64,000 nucleotides of DNA from Bacillota bacterium (GCA_023460235.1 JAEWRE010000021.1:62001-126000), one strand, 5' to 3'. Shown: positions 1-9,548, counted from the stretch's first letter. A program made the numbers and translations. The notes: generated by a model not told the origin, from the sequence alone.

Positions 1-483
1 GTTATATCTTCTGATAAAGCTGATATAAAACCAGGTAACTGTTTACCAATAAGCTCTATACCAGTTGGTACAATGATATTTAACATTGAACTACACAAAG
101 GTAAAGGAGCACAACTTGTAAGAAGTGCTGGTATGTCTGCACAACTTATGGCTAAAGAAGGTAAATACGCACATGTAAGAATGCCATCAGGAGAAATGAG
201 ACTTATATCTGTTGATTGTAAAGCTTGTATAGGTCAAGTTGGTAACTTAGATCATGAAAATGTTAAGCTTGGAAAAGCAGGTAGAACAAGAAATATGGGT
301 ATAAGACCAACAGTTAGAGGTAGCGTTATGAACCCTAACGATCACCCACATGGTGGTGGTGAAGGTAGAGCACCAGTTGGACATTCAGGACCACGTACTC
401 CTTGGGGTAAACCAGCTCTTGGATACAGAACAAGAAATAAGAACCACAGAACAGATAAATATATCGTTAAAAGAAGAAAGTAA
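1..483 (+). CDS. rplB: 50S ribosomal protein L2, C-terminal part (cut by window start)
   Basis: The reading frame is open from base 1, so the start lies outside the window; about 160 C-terminal residues are present. L2 binds 23S rRNA and supports the peptidyl transferase centre. The C-terminal L2 signature is clear: a [18 protein letters not shown] loop with the conserved histidine, then a [16 protein letters not shown] basic tail. It is followed after 14 nt by rpsS in the usual S10 order (L2-S19-L22-S3-L16-L29-S17), so it belongs to one long ribosomal operon. The internal ATG at 73 is not the start, because L2 sequence continues upstream of it. Confidence 0.98.
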   Translation, partial: VISSDKADIKPGNCLPISSIPVGTMIFNIELHKGKGAQLVRSAGMSAQLMAKEGKYAHVRMPSGEMRLISVDCKACIGQVGNLDHENVKLGKAGRTRNMGIRPTVRGSVMNPNDHPHGGGEGRAPVGHSGPRTPWGKPALGYRTRNKNHRTDKYIVKRRK

Positions 484-497
484 TGGAGGGATAGAAA

Positions 498-776
498 ATG
501 TCAAGATCGCTTAAAAAAGGACCTTATGTTGATCAAAGATTACTTGCTAAGATAGAAAAATTAAATGAGCAAGATAAAAAAGAAGCTTTAAAGACTTGGT
601 CAAGAGCTTCAACTATATATCCTCAAATGATTGGCCATACAATAGCAGTACACGATGGTAGAAAACACGTTCCAGTTTATGTAACTGAAGAAATGGTAGG
701 ACATAAATTAGGTGAATTTGCACCTACAAGACTATTTAGAGGACACTCAGGAGATAAAAAGAGTAAAGTAAAATAA
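498..776 (+). CDS. rpsS: 30S ribosomal protein S19
   Basis: A 92-residue small-subunit head protein that contacts 16S rRNA with S13. The N-terminus [12 protein letters not shown] and the C-terminal [11 protein letters not shown] segment are S19 hallmarks, and the length is typical. The start is set by a good GGAGGG ribosome binding site about 8 nt upstream. It lies between rplB and rplV in the conserved S10 order. Confidence 0.98.
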   Translation: MSRSLKKGPYVDQRLLAKIEKLNEQDKKEALKTWSRASTIYPQMIGHTIAVHDGRKHVPVYVTEEMVGHKLGEFAPTRLFRGHSGDKKSKVK

Positions 777-802
777 ATCTTTAAAAAAGGAGGAGCTTTA
801 AA

Positions 803-1135
803 ATGGAAGCAAAAGCACAATTACGTCATGCAAGAATTAGTGCAAGAAAAGTTAAAATTGTTATTGATACAGTAAGAGGCAAAAACGCAAAAGAAGCAGT
901 AGCAATATTAAAATATACAAATAAAGCTGCAGCTTCTTTGGTTGAAAAATTAGTTAAATCAGCCATAGCAAATGCAGTAAACAACAACCATATGGACGAA
1001 AGCAAATTATTTATTTCAGAAATATATGCAGATCAAGGTTCTACTATGAAAAGAATTAGACCAGCACCTCAAGGAAGAGCACATAGAGTAAGAAAAAGAA
1101 CAAGTCACATAACAGTTGTAGTAAAAGAAGCGTAA
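803..1135 (+). CDS. rplV: 50S ribosomal protein L22
   Basis: A 110-residue protein that lines the peptide exit tunnel with an extended beta-hairpin. The RISARKVKIVIDTVRGK start and the C-terminal KRIRPAPQGRAHRVRKRTSHI hairpin region identify L22. An AAAGGAGGAG ribosome binding site precedes the ATG. It is co-transcribed with rpsS and rpsC. Confidence 0.98.
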   Translation: MEAKAQLRHARISARKVKIVIDTVRGKNAKEAVAILKYTNKAAASLVEKLVKSAIANAVNNNHMDESKLFISEIYADQGSTMKRIRPAPQGRAHRVRKRTSHITVVVKEA

Positions 1136-1155
1136 GGATTAGGAGGTAATTTAAA

Positions 1156-1812
1156 ATGGGTCAAAAAGTTAATCCACATGGTCTTAGAGTTGGCATAATT
1201 AAAGATTGGTCATCAACTTGGTATGCAAATAAACAAGAATTTTCTAAAAATCTTGTTGAAGATTATGAAATTCGTAAATATTTAAAAAACTTACTTAAAC
1301 CAGCTGGTATTGACAAACTAGATATTTCTAGAAAAGGAAATTCGGTTAAAGTTGATATTTATACTGCAAAGCCTGGTATGATAATAGGTAAAGGCGGAGC
1401 AGCAATTGAAGAATTAAGAGCAAAATTAGGTAAGTTAATAAAAAAAGAAATTTCTTTAAATATAGTTGAAGTTAAAGAAATTGATTTAGCAGCACAATTA
1501 GTTGCTGAAAACATAGCAGCACAATTAGAAAGAAGAATTTCTTTCAGAAAAGCAATGAAGTCTTCAATGCAAAAAACTATGAAAGCAGGAGCTTTAGGTA
1601 TTAAAACTGCTGTATCAGGACGTTTAGGTGGAGCAGAAATTGCAAGAACTGAGCATTATAGTGAAGGAACTATTCCTCTACAAACTTTAAGAGCTGATAT
1701 CGATTACGGTTTTGCAGAAGCAAAAACTACATATGGAATAATTGGTGTAAAAGTTTGGATATATAAAGGTGAAATCCTTCCTGCAAAAAAAGAAGCAAAA
1801 GGAGGTAACTAA
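1156..1812 (+). CDS. rpsC: 30S ribosomal protein S3
   Basis: A 218-residue protein at the mRNA entry site of the 30S head. It opens [14 protein letters not shown], carries a KH RNA-binding motif around residues 60-85 with [15 protein letters not shown], and ends in the S3 C-terminal domain with [11 protein letters not shown]. Length is normal. The start follows AGGAGGT. The stop is only 2 nt before rplP, which suggests translational coupling. Confidence 0.98.
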   Translation: MGQKVNPHGLRVGIIKDWSSTWYANKQEFSKNLVEDYEIRKYLKNLLKPAGIDKLDISRKGNSVKVDIYTAKPGMIIGKGGAAIEELRAKLGKLIKKEISLNIVEVKEIDLAAQLVAENIAAQLERRISFRKAMKSSMQKTMKAGALGIKTAVSGRLGGAEIARTEHYSEGTIPLQTLRADIDYGFAEAKTTYGIIGVKVWIYKGEILPAKKEAKGGN

Positions 1813-1814
1813 AA

Positions 1815-2264
1815 ATGTTGTCACCAAAAAGAACAAAATATAGAAAAGTACAAAAAGGTAGAATTAAGGGTAATGCAACTCGTGGAACAGAAGTTACAGA
1901 TGGAGAATATGGAATACAAGCACAAGAAGCTGCTTGGATAACAGCGAATCAAATTGAATCTGTTAGAATAACTCTTTCAAGATATACAAAAAAAGTAGGT
2001 AAAACATGGATTAAAATATTCCCTGATAAGCCTATAACTAAAAAACCAGCTGAAACTCGTATGGGATCTGGTAAAGGTAACCCAGAGTATTTCGTAGCTG
2101 TAATAAAACCAGGAAGAATATTATTTGAAATAGCTGGACTTAATGAAGCTACAAGTAAAGAAGCTTTAATAAAGGCTATGCATAAACTTCCAATAAAATG
2201 TAAAATAGTAAAAAAATCTGAAATAGAAACTGTAGAAGGGGGAGTGAGCCAAGATGAAATCTAA
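1815..2264 (+). CDS. rplP: 50S ribosomal protein L16
   Basis: A 149-residue protein near the A-site tRNA. The start [16 protein letters not shown], the motif [19 protein letters not shown] and the conserved KMPIKCK-like end identify L16. Its RBS (GGAGG) lies inside the last codons of rpsC, and its own 3' end overlaps rpmC by 11 nt. The last dozen residues form a slightly acidic extension beyond the family core. Confidence 0.98.
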   Translation: MLSPKRTKYRKVQKGRIKGNATRGTEVTDGEYGIQAQEAAWITANQIESVRITLSRYTKKVGKTWIKIFPDKPITKKPAETRMGSGKGNPEYFVAVIKPGRILFEIAGLNEATSKEALIKAMHKLPIKCKIVKKSEIETVEGGVSQDEI

Positions 2265-2454
2265 TAAAGTAAAAGAATACGAAGCAATGTCTTCTGAAGA
2301 CCTTCAAAAAGAATTAAAAGCAACAAAAAATGAACTTTTCAAACTAAGATTTCAACAAGCTTTAAACGGCCTTGACAACCCTAAAAAAATCACTTTAGTT
2401 AAAAAGAATATAGCTAGAATAAATACTGTTATAACTAAGAAAAATAGAGTTTAG
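2254..2454 (+). CDS. rpmC: 50S ribosomal protein L29
   Basis: A 66-residue two-helix protein near the exit tunnel that helps form the docking site for signal recognition particle and trigger factor. It contains [20 protein letters not shown], typical of L29. The start lies inside the end of rplP behind a GGGGGAG site, so the two are probably coupled. Its TAG stop shares one base with the putative GTG at 2454. Confidence 0.97.
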   Translation: MKSNKVKEYEAMSSEDLQKELKATKNELFKLRFQQALNGLDNPKKITLVKKNIARINTVITKKNRV

Positions 2455-2474
2455 TGGTAAAGGAGGAAATGACC

Positions 2475-2729
2475 GTGGAAAGAAATTTAAGAAAAGTTAA
2501 AGTTGGTATAGTTGCAAGCAATAAAATGGATAAAACTATAGTTGTAAAGATTGATACTAAAGTTAAAGATCCACTTTATGGAAAGATTATAAACAGAACT
2601 TTAAAAGTAAAAGCACATGATGAAAATAATGAATGCGAAATCGGAGATAAAGTAGAAATAATGGAAACTAGACCACTAAGTAAAGATAAAAGATATAGAC
2701 TAGTAAGAATTGTGGAAAAAGTTAAATAA
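2475..2729 (+). CDS. rpsQ: 30S ribosomal protein S17
   Basis: An OB-fold primary 16S rRNA binding protein. I place the start at the GTG at 2475 because AAAGGAGG at 2459-2466 is 8 nt upstream. The ATG at 2469 is only 2 nt from that site, and the GTG at 2454 lies ahead of it. This gives about 84 residues beginning [13 protein letters not shown], the usual length. The conserved [10 protein letters not shown] and [14 protein letters not shown] segments are present. Confidence 0.96.
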   Translation: MERNLRKVKVGIVASNKMDKTIVVKIDTKVKDPLYGKIINRTLKVKAHDENNECEIGDKVEIMETRPLSKDKRYRLVRIVEKVK

Positions 2730-2764
2730 TTTAAAATAAATATATTTGAAGGGAGGACTAATCC

Positions 2765-3130
2765 ATGATACAACAACAAACATTGCTAAAAGTTGCTGAT
2801 AACACAGGTGCAAAAGAATTAATGTGTATAAGAGTGCTTGGTGGACATCATAGAAAATGGGGAAATATTGGAGACGTAATAGTAGCTTCTGTAAAGAAAG
2901 CCGCTCCAAATGGAACTGCTAAAAAAGGTGATGTAGTAAAAGCAGTTATAGTAAGATCAAGCAGAGGACTAAGACGTGATGATGGATCATATATAAGATT
3001 TGATGAGAATGCAGCAGTAATAATCAAAGACGATGGCACTCCAAAGGGTAGCCGTATATTTGGACCTGTTGCAAGAGAACTTAGAGATGGTTATATGAAA
3101 ATAATATCTCTAGCACCAGAAGTTCTTTAA
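2765..3130 (+). CDS. rplN: 50S ribosomal protein L14
   Basis: A 121-residue protein on the subunit interface. The N-terminus [24 protein letters not shown] and the C-terminal [13 protein letters not shown] are diagnostic. A GGGAGG site precedes the ATG. The 35-nt gap after rpsQ is AT-rich and shows no terminator, so the operon continues. It marks the start of the spc gene order (L14-L24-L5-S14-S8-L6-L18-S5). Confidence 0.98.
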   Translation: MIQQQTLLKVADNTGAKELMCIRVLGGHHRKWGNIGDVIVASVKKAAPNGTAKKGDVVKAVIVRSSRGLRRDDGSYIRFDENAAVIIKDDGTPKGSRIFGPVARELRDGYMKIISLAPEVL

Positions 3131-3149
3131 TTTTCGGGGGTGAAAGAAA

Positions 3150-3470
3150 ATGATAGCAAAAATGAAATTAAGAAAAGGCGACATGGTTATAATTAATTCT
3201 GGCTCTGAAAAGGGAAAAAAAGGTGAAATAATAGCTGTATCTAAAAAAGATGCTAAAATTATAGTAAAAGGAATTAATATAAGAACAAAACATGTAAAAG
3301 CTAAAAAACAAGGCCAAGAATCAGGAATAATAAAAAGAGAATGTCCTATTGCAGCTTGTAAAGTAAGTTTCTATTGCGAAACTTGTGGAAAAGGTGTAAG
3401 ACTTGGAACAAAAGTTGCAGAAGATGGAACAAAAACTAGATTCTGTAAGAAATGTAATGAAACAAAGTAA
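3150..3470 (+). CDS. rplX: 50S ribosomal protein L24
   Basis: A 106-residue assembly-initiator protein of the large subunit. A KOW motif lies at the N-terminus (LRKGDMVIINSGSEKGKKGEI). The C-terminal half has one CxxC (CETC) and a second (CKKC), a possible zinc-binding pair seen in many Clostridial L24 proteins. The ATG at 3150 follows GGGGGTGA at suitable spacing; the ATG at 3162 (MKLRKGD) would also fit the family N-terminus. Confidence 0.97.
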   Translation: MIAKMKLRKGDMVIINSGSEKGKKGEIIAVSKKDAKIIVKGINIRTKHVKAKKQGQESGIIKRECPIAACKVSFYCETCGKGVRLGTKVAEDGTKTRFCKKCNETK

Positions 3471-3483
3471 GGAGGGGAAATAG

Positions 3484-4032
3484 ATGAACCTTAAAGAAAA
3501 ATATAATGCTGAAGTATTACCTGAATTAATGAAAAAGTTCGGATATACATCAGTAATGCAAGCACCAAGATTAGAAAAAATAGTTATCAATATGGGAGTT
3601 TCTGACGTAAGCACAAATTCTAAAGCTTTAGATATAGCAATGGCTGATTTAACATTAATAACTGGTCAAAAACCAATAGTTACTAAAGCAAAAAAATCAA
3701 TTGCTGCTTTTAAAGTAAGAGAAGGAATGAACCTTGGTTGTAAAGTAACTTTAAGATCAGAAAAAATGTATGATTTTGCTACTAAATTATTTAATGTAGC
3801 ACTTCCACGTGTAAGAGATTTTAAAGGTGTTAACCCTAAATCTTTCGATGGAAGAGGAAATTATTCAATGGGAGTTAAAGAACAATTAATTTTCCCAGAA
3901 ATTGAATATGATAAAGTAGACAAAGCAAGAGGAATGGACATTATCTTTGTTACAACAGCAAAGACTAATGAAGAAGCTAAAGCATTACTTTCAATGTTAG
4001 GTTTACCATTCGCTGAAAAGGGGGATAAATAA
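3484..4032 (+). CDS. rplE: 50S ribosomal protein L5
   Basis: A 182-residue 5S rRNA-binding protein of the central protuberance. It contains the L5 signatures [35 protein letters not shown] and the C-terminal [16 protein letters not shown]. Length is typical. The start follows GGAGGGG, and rpsN begins 2 nt after its stop, so the two are tightly coupled. Confidence 0.98.
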   Translation: MNLKEKYNAEVLPELMKKFGYTSVMQAPRLEKIVINMGVSDVSTNSKALDIAMADLTLITGQKPIVTKAKKSIAAFKVREGMNLGCKVTLRSEKMYDFATKLFNVALPRVRDFKGVNPKSFDGRGNYSMGVKEQLIFPEIEYDKVDKARGMDIIFVTTAKTNEEAKALLSMLGLPFAEKGDK

Positions 4033-4034
4033 TC

Positions 4035-4220
4035 ATGGCAAAAAAATCTATGATTGCTAAACAAAAAAGAGAACCTAAATTTAGCACAAGATACTACAAT
4101 AGATGTAAAATATGTGGAAGACCACATTCTTATATGAGAAAATTTGGAATATGCCGTCTATGCTTTAGAGATTTAGCATATAAAGGACAAATACCAGGAG
4201 TTAAAAAAGCAAGCTGGTAA
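4035..4220 (+). CDS. rpsN: 30S ribosomal protein S14, zinc-binding type
   Basis: A 61-residue short S14 with two CxxC pairs ([10 protein letters not shown] and CRLCFRDLA), the zinc-ribbon C+ form. This version is usual in Firmicutes and differs from the longer, zinc-independent C- form induced on zinc starvation. [16 protein letters not shown] is the typical N-terminus. It is coupled to rplE. No second rpsN is seen in the window. Confidence 0.98.
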   Translation: MAKKSMIAKQKREPKFSTRYYNRCKICGRPHSYMRKFGICRLCFRDLAYKGQIPGVKKASW

Positions 4221-4238
4221 AAAGGAGGTAAAAAAGCA

Positions 4239-4634
4239 ATGATAACAACAGATCCAATTGCAGATATGTTAACTAGAATAAGAAATGCAAATACTGCTAG
4301 ACATTCAACAGTTGATGTTCCTTATTCTAAGACAAAAAAATCAATAGCTGATATTTTAGTTTCTGAAGGTTTTGTGGAATCTATGGACGTTATAGAAGAT
4401 GGAAATCATAAAACAATAAGATTAACTTTAAAATATGATAATAAGACAAGAGTTTTACAAGGACTTAAGAGAATTAGTAAACCTGGTCTTAGAATATATG
4501 CAAACGTTGAAGAACTACCAAGAGTACTTAATGGTCTTGGAATAGCTATAATTTCTACTTCTAAAGGTATAGTTACTGATAAAGAAGCAAGAAAACAAAA
4601 CGTAGCTGGAGAAGTAATGGCATATATTTGGTAA
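4239..4634 (+). CDS. rpsH: 30S ribosomal protein S8
   Basis: A 131-residue central-domain 16S rRNA binder. The start [20 protein letters not shown] and the C-terminal [21 protein letters not shown] are S8 signatures. AAAGGAGG precedes the ATG. In E. coli S8 represses its operon by binding spc mRNA; I see no equivalent structure here and do not claim this regulation. Confidence 0.98.
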   Translation: MITTDPIADMLTRIRNANTARHSTVDVPYSKTKKSIADILVSEGFVESMDVIEDGNHKTIRLTLKYDNKTRVLQGLKRISKPGLRIYANVEELPRVLNGLGIAIISTSKGIVTDKEARKQNVAGEVMAYIW

Positions 4635-4681
4635 GCCATAATATATGAAATTATATTTAATAAAAAGGAGGAAATACTCAA

Positions 4682-5218
4682 ATGTCAAGAATAGGTAAAA
4701 ACCCTATAGTTGTACCACAAGGTGTAGAAGTTAATATTAACAAATCTACAGTAACTGTAAAAGGACCAAAGGGTAGTTTAACTGATACTTTCTTAAGTGC
4801 AGTTGATATTAAACTAGAAGATGGCAAAATATTAGTTAGCGTAGCTAATGAAAAAAATGGCAATCTACATGGTTTAACAAGAACTCTAATAAACAACATG
4901 GTTATTGGTGTAACTGAAGGATTTCAAAAAGTTTTAGAAATAAATGGTGTTGGTTACAAGGCTGCTAAGCAAGGTAATAAACTAGTTCTTACTTTAGGTT
5001 ATTCACATCCAGTAGAAGTTGAAGAACCAGAAGGAATAACTATAGATGTTCCAGCGCAAAACTCTATAATTGTTAAAGGAATAAACAAACAATTAGTAGG
5101 ACAAATAGCTGCAAATATAAGAGAATATAAATTACCTGAACCATACAAGGGTAAAGGAATTAAATATGCTGGTGAAAGAATAAGAAGAAAAGAAGGAAAA
5201 ACCGGCGGTAAGAAATAA
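4682..5218 (+). CDS. rplF: 50S ribosomal protein L6
   Basis: A 178-residue protein with two tandem L6 domains near the GTPase-associated centre. [15 protein letters not shown], the central [21 protein letters not shown] and the C-terminal [23 protein letters not shown] are diagnostic. AAAAGGAGG lies 10 nt before the ATG. A 47-nt AT-rich spacer separates it from rpsH without a hairpin. Confidence 0.98.
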   Translation: MSRIGKNPIVVPQGVEVNINKSTVTVKGPKGSLTDTFLSAVDIKLEDGKILVSVANEKNGNLHGLTRTLINNMVIGVTEGFQKVLEINGVGYKAAKQGNKLVLTLGYSHPVEVEEPEGITIDVPAQNSIIVKGINKQLVGQIAANIREYKLPEPYKGKGIKYAGERIRRKEGKTGGKK

Positions 5219-5245
5219 TCCTAAGTAAAAGGAGGGGAACTTTAA

Positions 5246-5605
5246 ATGATAAACAAGAAAAGCAGAGCAGAGTCAAGAGAAGTTAGACAAAGAAGAGTTA
5301 GAGCTACTGTAAAAGGAACAGCTTTAAGACCAAGACTTTGCGTATCTAGAAGTTTAAAAAATATAACTGCACAGTTAATTGATGATGATTCTCAAGTAAC
5401 TTTAGTTAGTGCCTCAACTTTAGATAAAGAAGTTAGCACAAAAGCTTCAAATATTGAAGCTGCTAAAGAAGTTGGAACATTAATTGCAAAACGTGCAATT
5501 GAAAAAGATATAAAATCAGTAGTGTTCGATAGAAATGGTTATTTATACCATGGAAAAGTAGAGGCACTAGCTAATGCAGCAAGAGAAGCTGGATTAGAAT
5601 TTTAA
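5246..5605 (+). CDS. rplR: 50S ribosomal protein L18
   Basis: A 119-residue 5S rRNA-binding protein. The basic N-terminus with [17 protein letters not shown] and the C-terminal [28 protein letters not shown] identify L18. A GGAGGGG site precedes the ATG. It is followed by rpsE after 20 nt. Confidence 0.98.
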   Translation: MINKKSRAESREVRQRRVRATVKGTALRPRLCVSRSLKNITAQLIDDDSQVTLVSASTLDKEVSTKASNIEAAKEVGTLIAKRAIEKDIKSVVFDRNGYLYHGKVEALANAAREAGLEF

Positions 5606-5625
5606 AAGAAAAGGAGAAGCCAAAA

Positions 5626-6117
5626 ATGACTGATACAAAACAAGAATTAAAAGAAAAAGTTGTTAATGTAAGCAGAGTAGCTAAGGTTGTTAAAGGTGGT
5701 AGAACTTTTAGATTTAGCGTACTAGTTGTTGTAGGTGATGGAGCAGGACATATTGGTGTTGGTACAGGTAAATCTGCAGAAGTGCCAGAAGCTATCAAAA
5801 AAGCAACTGATGAAGCTAAAAAGAACTTAGTTGAAGTTTCATTAGTAAATGGTACATTACCTCATGAATACGAAACTAACTTTGGAGCATCTAAGATAAT
5901 ATTAAAACCTGCTGAAGAAGGTACAGGAGTAATTGCTGGTGGAGCAGTTAGACCAGTATTAGAACTTGCAGGAGTTAAAAATGTAACAGCTAAGACATTA
6001 GGTTCTCGTAATAGCAGAAACGTTGTTTATGCGACAGTTAAAGCTTTAAAAGCTATGAGAACACCAGAAGAAGTTGCAAAACTTAGAGGTAAAACAGTAT
6101 CTGAACTATTAAAATAG
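5626..6117 (+). CDS. rpsE: 30S ribosomal protein S5
   Basis: A 163-residue protein with an N-terminal double-stranded RNA-binding fold ([19 protein letters not shown]) and a C-terminal S5 domain ([17 protein letters not shown]). It acts in translational accuracy at the mRNA entry side. The 32 nt to rplO hold no room for rpmD (L30), which normally sits between rpsE and rplO. Confidence 0.98.
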   Translation: MTDTKQELKEKVVNVSRVAKVVKGGRTFRFSVLVVVGDGAGHIGVGTGKSAEVPEAIKKATDEAKKNLVEVSLVNGTLPHEYETNFGASKIILKPAEEGTGVIAGGAVRPVLELAGVKNVTAKTLGSRNSRNVVYATVKALKAMRTPEEVAKLRGKTVSELLK

Positions 6118-6155
6118 TTTTGACTTAAAATATTTAAGAGAGGAGGAACTTGTAC

Positions 6156-6596
6156 ATGAAAATGCATGATTTAGGTCCAGCTTATGGTTCTACTACTGAA
6201 AGAAAAAGACTTGGTAGAGGAACTTCAAGTGGAACAGGTAAAACAGCTGGTAAAGGACATAAAGGACAAAAAGCAAGAACAGGTGGAAGTATTAGAAGAG
6301 GATTTGAAGGTGGACAAACACCTTTATATAGAAGAATTCCAAAACGTGGATTTATAAATCACTTTGCAACTGAATATGCAATAATAAATCTTAGTGATTT
6401 AGAAATGTTTGAAAACGATACAGTTGTAAACGTAGAATTACTTCTTAAAGAAGGAATAATATCTAAGAAATTAGATGGAGTTAAGGTATTAGGTAATGGA
6501 GAATTAACTAAAAAATTAACTGTAGTAGCTACTAAATTTTCAAAATCAGCTGAGGAAAAAATACTAGCAGTAGGTGGAAAGATAGAGGTGAAGTAG
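6156..6596 (+). CDS. rplO: 50S ribosomal protein L15
   Basis: A 146-residue late-assembly protein. I place the start at the ATG at 6156 ([12 protein letters not shown]), 9 nt after AGGAGG at 6141-6146; the TTG at 6150 would be too close to that site. The glycine- and arginine-rich N-terminal tail ([20 protein letters not shown]) and [17 protein letters not shown] are typical L15. It ends next to secY, whose ATG begins 1 nt later. Confidence 0.97.
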   Translation: MKMHDLGPAYGSTTERKRLGRGTSSGTGKTAGKGHKGQKARTGGSIRRGFEGGQTPLYRRIPKRGFINHFATEYAIINLSDLEMFENDTVVNVELLLKEGIISKKLDGVKVLGNGELTKKLTVVATKFSKSAEEKILAVGGKIEVK

Positions 6597-6597
6597 T

Positions 6598-7908
6598 ATG
6601 CTACAAACCATAAAAAGTATCTTTTCAGTTAAGGATGTTCGTAAGAAAGTATTTTTTACAATAATCATAATACTACTTTATAGATTAGGTACGTTTATAA
6701 CTATACCAGGAATTGATAAAGTAACTATAATGGATCAGTTGGGAAGTGCTGCAAACGGATTTACTCAGATGATAAATCTAGTATCTGGTGGAGCATTTGG
6801 AAGACTTTCAATATTTTCTATGACAATTGGGCCATACATTACAGCTTCAATCGTACTTAATTTATTACAAGTAGTTATACCTAGTTTAGAAAGACTTGCT
6901 AAAGAAGGCGAAGAAGGTAAGAAAACTTTAAATAAATATACAAAATATCTTACACTTGCATTTGCACTTATAGAAGGTCTTGGACTATATTTAACATACA
7001 AACAATATTTACTTGTTGATTTAACATATGGAGCAGGAGCATTACTTGGTGCTATATTATTTATAGGATCTTTAGTTGCTGGAACTGCACTTCTTACATG
7101 GCTTGGTGACAAGATCACAGAAAATGGTGTTGGTAATGGTATATCAATAATAGTTTTCGCTGGTATCGTCGCTGGAATGCCATCAGGATTTGTATCAATA
7201 TTTAACTATGCTAAAGGTGGAATAACAAACCTATTAATAAGTTTATTATTAGTAGTAGCTGTTGTCGTAGTTATAGCTGCTGTCGTATTTGTACAACAAG
7301 CTGAAAGGAAAATCCCTGTAAACTATGCAAAACGTGTAGTTGGAAGAAAAATGTATGGTGGACAAAACACTCATATTCCAATAAAAGTTGCTATGGCTGG
7401 TGTTATGCCAATAATATTTGCTATGTCATTTATGATGTTTCCATCAACAATAATTAATTTATTTACAAAAGGTAATCCAACAGGATTTTGGCATATTTTA
7501 AATAGTGTTTTCTCTGTAAGTCAGGGAAGTGCTTGGTACTATTTATTAGTACACTCAATAATATATATGTTATTGATAGTTGCATTTACTTTTGTATATA
7601 CATTGTTTATTGTTAATGCAGTTGAAATATCAAATCAATTAAAGAAAAATGGTGGATTTATTCCTGGAATTAGAGCAGGTAAAAATACTTCAGATTATAT
7701 ATCTACAGTATTAAAATATATTACTGCAGTTGGTGCTATATTCTTAGCGCTTGTAGCAATATTCCCAATTCTAATTCAAAGTTTAATGCCAATTTCAATA
7801 ACTTTTGGTGGAACTTCGGTTTTAATATTAGTAAGTGTTGCACTTGAAATATTAAAGAATCTTGAAACACAAATGGTTAGCAGACATTATACAGGTTTTT
7901 TAGACTAA
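6598..7908 (+). CDS. secY: Protein translocase subunit SecY
   Basis: A 436-residue channel subunit of the Sec translocon with about ten hydrophobic membrane segments. The plug/TM2 motif GGAFGRLSIFSMTIGPYITAS and the cytosolic loop with PINYAKR-like VNYAKRVVGRKMYGG identify it. It is the last gene of the ribosomal operon. A strong intrinsic terminator starts 22 nt after the stop, and neither adk, map, infA nor the alpha operon follows, which is unusual for Firmicutes. Confidence 0.98.
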   Translation: MLQTIKSIFSVKDVRKKVFFTIIIILLYRLGTFITIPGIDKVTIMDQLGSAANGFTQMINLVSGGAFGRLSIFSMTIGPYITASIVLNLLQVVIPSLERLAKEGEEGKKTLNKYTKYLTLAFALIEGLGLYLTYKQYLLVDLTYGAGALLGAILFIGSLVAGTALLTWLGDKITENGVGNGISIIVFAGIVAGMPSGFVSIFNYAKGGITNLLISLLLVVAVVVVIAAVVFVQQAERKIPVNYAKRVVGRKMYGGQNTHIPIKVAMAGVMPIIFAMSFMMFPSTIINLFTKGNPTGFWHILNSVFSVSQGSAWYYLLVHSIIYMLLIVAFTFVYTLFIVNAVEISNQLKKNGGFIPGIRAGKNTSDYISTVLKYITAVGAIFLALVAIFPILIQSLMPISITFGGTSVLILVSVALEILKNLETQMVSRHYTGFLD

Positions 7909-7930
7909 AATAGTATATAAAGATATAAAA

Positions 7931-7960
7931 AATAACACTTTACTAGTGTTATTTTTTTAT
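7931..7960 (+). terminator. Intrinsic terminator after secY
   Basis: A 9-bp stem, AATAACACT at 7931-7939 with AGTGTTATT at 7945-7953, a 5-nt loop, and a run of seven T. It closes the S10/spc transcript. Confidence 0.9.
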
Positions 7961-7962
7961 TC

Positions 7963-7991
7963 TTGTTTTAACTATTAATTTATGATAAAAT
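7963..7991 (+). promoter_or_regulatory. Predicted sigma-A promoter for the PLC-like gene
   Basis: TTGTTT at 7963-7968, a 17-nt spacer, and TAAAAT at 7986-7991, about 75 nt ahead of the gene at 8065. The -35 is weak. Confidence 0.45.
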
Positions 7992-8064
7992 ATATTTTAT
8001 ATTAGAACATATATTTAAAAACTATTATAATAGATTCTAAATATATATGTAAGGAGAATTTATT

Positions 8065-8772
8065 ATGCCATCATGGGTAATTCACTTAGCAACAGCTAAT
8101 GAAATATGTAAAAAAATAAACATAGATAAGAATAATTTTTTTATAGGAAATATGATTCCTGATGCTGAAAGACATGTAGTGAAAGACTTTTCAGTATTTG
8201 TACCATATAACATTTCACATTTCTCGGAGATTGAATTGATAGACGGGGGTAAAGAAGTTTTACCTAATATTAATAAATTTCTAAGTAAATATAACGATTA
8301 TTTGTTAAATCCAATAGTTCTAGGATATTTAACTCATTTATTAACAGACTATTTCTGGAATAAAACTGCATATGCTAGATATACAATAAGGGATATTAAT
8401 GGTGAATGTGTTGGATTAAAGCTAAATAATAATACAAATATTAATTGTGATAGAAGAGAGCGAACATATATTAAACAAAAAGATTTTAGTGTTTTTGAAG
8501 AATCTATATTAGAAACAAAAAAATGTGAATTACCTGTATTTGAAAATAGCATAATGAAAAATATTAAACTAATTGAAGAAATCTCATTTAATGAAAGTGA
8601 TATATGCAAAATAATTGAATATTTAAATATTAAATTTAGTAAAAATAATGAAATAACTACTCATGAGACCGAATATAAATTATTTACTAAAGAGCAAATA
8701 GAAAATGATTATATAAATAGCATAGATTTTATTTTAGATTTTTTAAAAGGAAATACTAAAAATATAATATAA
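8065..8772 (+). CDS. Zinc-dependent phospholipase C-like protein
   Basis: A 235-residue protein whose N-terminus MPSWVIHLATANEICKK and early histidines and aspartates (IGNMIPDAERH, then YLTHLLTDYFWN) resemble the Zn_dep_PLPC family, which includes clostridial phospholipase C-like and S1/P1-type metal sites. I see no signal peptide, so it is probably cytoplasmic; many such proteins in Clostridia have unknown substrates. It is a single gene between two terminators, with AAGGAG before the ATG. The metal-ligand pattern His...Asp...His...Asp supports a metal-dependent hydrolase; the substrate is inferred only from the family. Confidence 0.6.
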   Translation: MPSWVIHLATANEICKKINIDKNNFFIGNMIPDAERHVVKDFSVFVPYNISHFSEIELIDGGKEVLPNINKFLSKYNDYLLNPIVLGYLTHLLTDYFWNKTAYARYTIRDINGECVGLKLNNNTNINCDRRERTYIKQKDFSVFEESILETKKCELPVFENSIMKNIKLIEEISFNESDICKIIEYLNIKFSKNNEITTHETEYKLFTKEQIENDYINSIDFILDFLKGNTKNII

Positions 8773-8794
8773 ATTTATTTTAATTATAAAAAAT

Positions 8795-8840
8795 AAATAG
8801 CAAATACAGTCCATATTAGGCTGAATTTGCTATTTTTCTT
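8795..8840. terminator. Bidirectional terminator between convergent genes
   Basis: An 11-bp perfect stem, AAATAGCAAAT at 8795-8805 with ATTTGCTATTT at 8825-8835, followed by T on the plus strand and preceded by an A-run that reads as T on the minus strand. It serves the PLC-like gene and the minus-strand gene ending at 8830, whose stop codon lies in the stem. Confidence 0.8.
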
Positions 8841-9204
8841 CTGTATCTAAGTATCCACCAACTGAATAATAAAAACTGCTTATACAGCGTTCTACTTCGT
8901 TACTTAATATATCAATATTAGCTTTCCCATATTTTAAAAAATCGGGTATAAGTGTTTCACATTTTATCATTGTTTCATTAAATTCTATTAAGGATGTTGA
9001 TAAATATGAGTCTACAAGATTTAATTTACTTTCTTCATATTCAGATAAATATTTTGAAGCAAGTATTAAAACTTGTAATCTAAATGTTTTAGAATCCATA
9101 TTTCCTTGTTTAAATCTATCCATATAATCTATTAATTTAGTTATACACTCTATAAAAACTGATTTTATTCTACTTTCGTAATTTTCTACATACATGGTTT
9201 TCAC
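8830..9204 (-). CDS. Hypothetical protein, 124 aa
   Basis: I do not recognise this gene. The product is 124 residues, mostly predicted alpha-helical, acidic, with no membrane segment or metal motif. It begins MKTMYVENYESRIKS behind a TGAGGTG ribosome binding site and has its own promoter at 9226-9254, so it is likely expressed alone. It sits downstream of the SASP gene on the same strand but is separated from it by a terminator. Confidence 0.7.
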   Translation of the reverse strand: MKTMYVENYESRIKSVFIECITKLIDYMDRFKQGNMDSKTFRLQVLILASKYLSEYEESKLNLVDSYLSTSLIEFNETMIKCETLIPDFLKYGKANIDILSNEVERCISSFYYSVGGYLDTEEK

Positions 9205-9225
9205 CTCAAAAAATAATTTTGTAAC

Positions 9226-9254
9226 ATTATATCACATTATGTAAACTTTGTCAA
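9226..9254 (-). promoter_or_regulatory. Predicted sigma-A promoter for the 124-aa gene
   Basis: Read on the minus strand: TTGACA (9249-9254), a 17-nt spacer, and TATAAT (9226-9231), with an extended TGTGA just before the -10. The -35 is a consensus match. Confidence 0.75.
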
Positions 9255-9259
9255 TTGCT

Positions 9260-9304
9260 ATAAAATAAAAAAGATTAGAGATGATAAAATATCTCTAATC
9301 TTTT
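9260..9304 (-). terminator. Intrinsic terminator of the SASP gene
   Basis: A 14-bp stem, AAAAGATTAGAGAT at 9269-9282 with ATCTCTAATCTTTT at 9291-9304. On the minus strand it is followed by a T-rich tract. Confidence 0.85.
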
Positions 9305-9341
9305 AAACTAAATAAATTCAATTAATTACTTATTATTCTAA

Positions 9342-9548
9342 TTAGTTTTGAGATTGCATTTGGTTAGCAGCTTGAGCTACTAATTTTTTAACCATTTCTC
9401 CACCTATAGAACCAGCTTCTCTTGAAGTTAAGTCACCATTGTAACCTTGTTTTAAGTTAACACCGATTTCGTTAGCAACTTCATATTTGAATTTGTCTAA
9501 AGCTGCTTTAGCTTGTTTGTTTGACATTTTGCTGTTAGAGTTTGCCAT
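9342..9548 (-). CDS. Alpha/beta-type small acid-soluble spore protein
   Basis: A 68-residue SASP, which coats and protects DNA in dormant spores and is degraded by GPR protease on germination. The two family motifs are visible: the GPR site region KFKYEVANEIGV and the C-terminal GGEMVKKLVAQA preceded by LTSREAGSIGG. The glutamine- and asparagine-rich N-terminus is typical. It has a strong GGAGGTGAA site. It is transcribed divergently from spo0A; a sigma-G promoter is expected, but I could not place one with confidence. Confidence 0.95.
   Translation of the reverse strand: MANSNSKMSNKQAKAALDKFKYEVANEIGVNLKQGYNGDLTSREAGSIGGEMVKKLVAQAANQMQSQN

Noticed and set aside
6118..6155. Hidden rpmD (L30) between rpsE and rplO
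   Set aside because: The gap is 38 nt, far too short for a ~60-codon gene.
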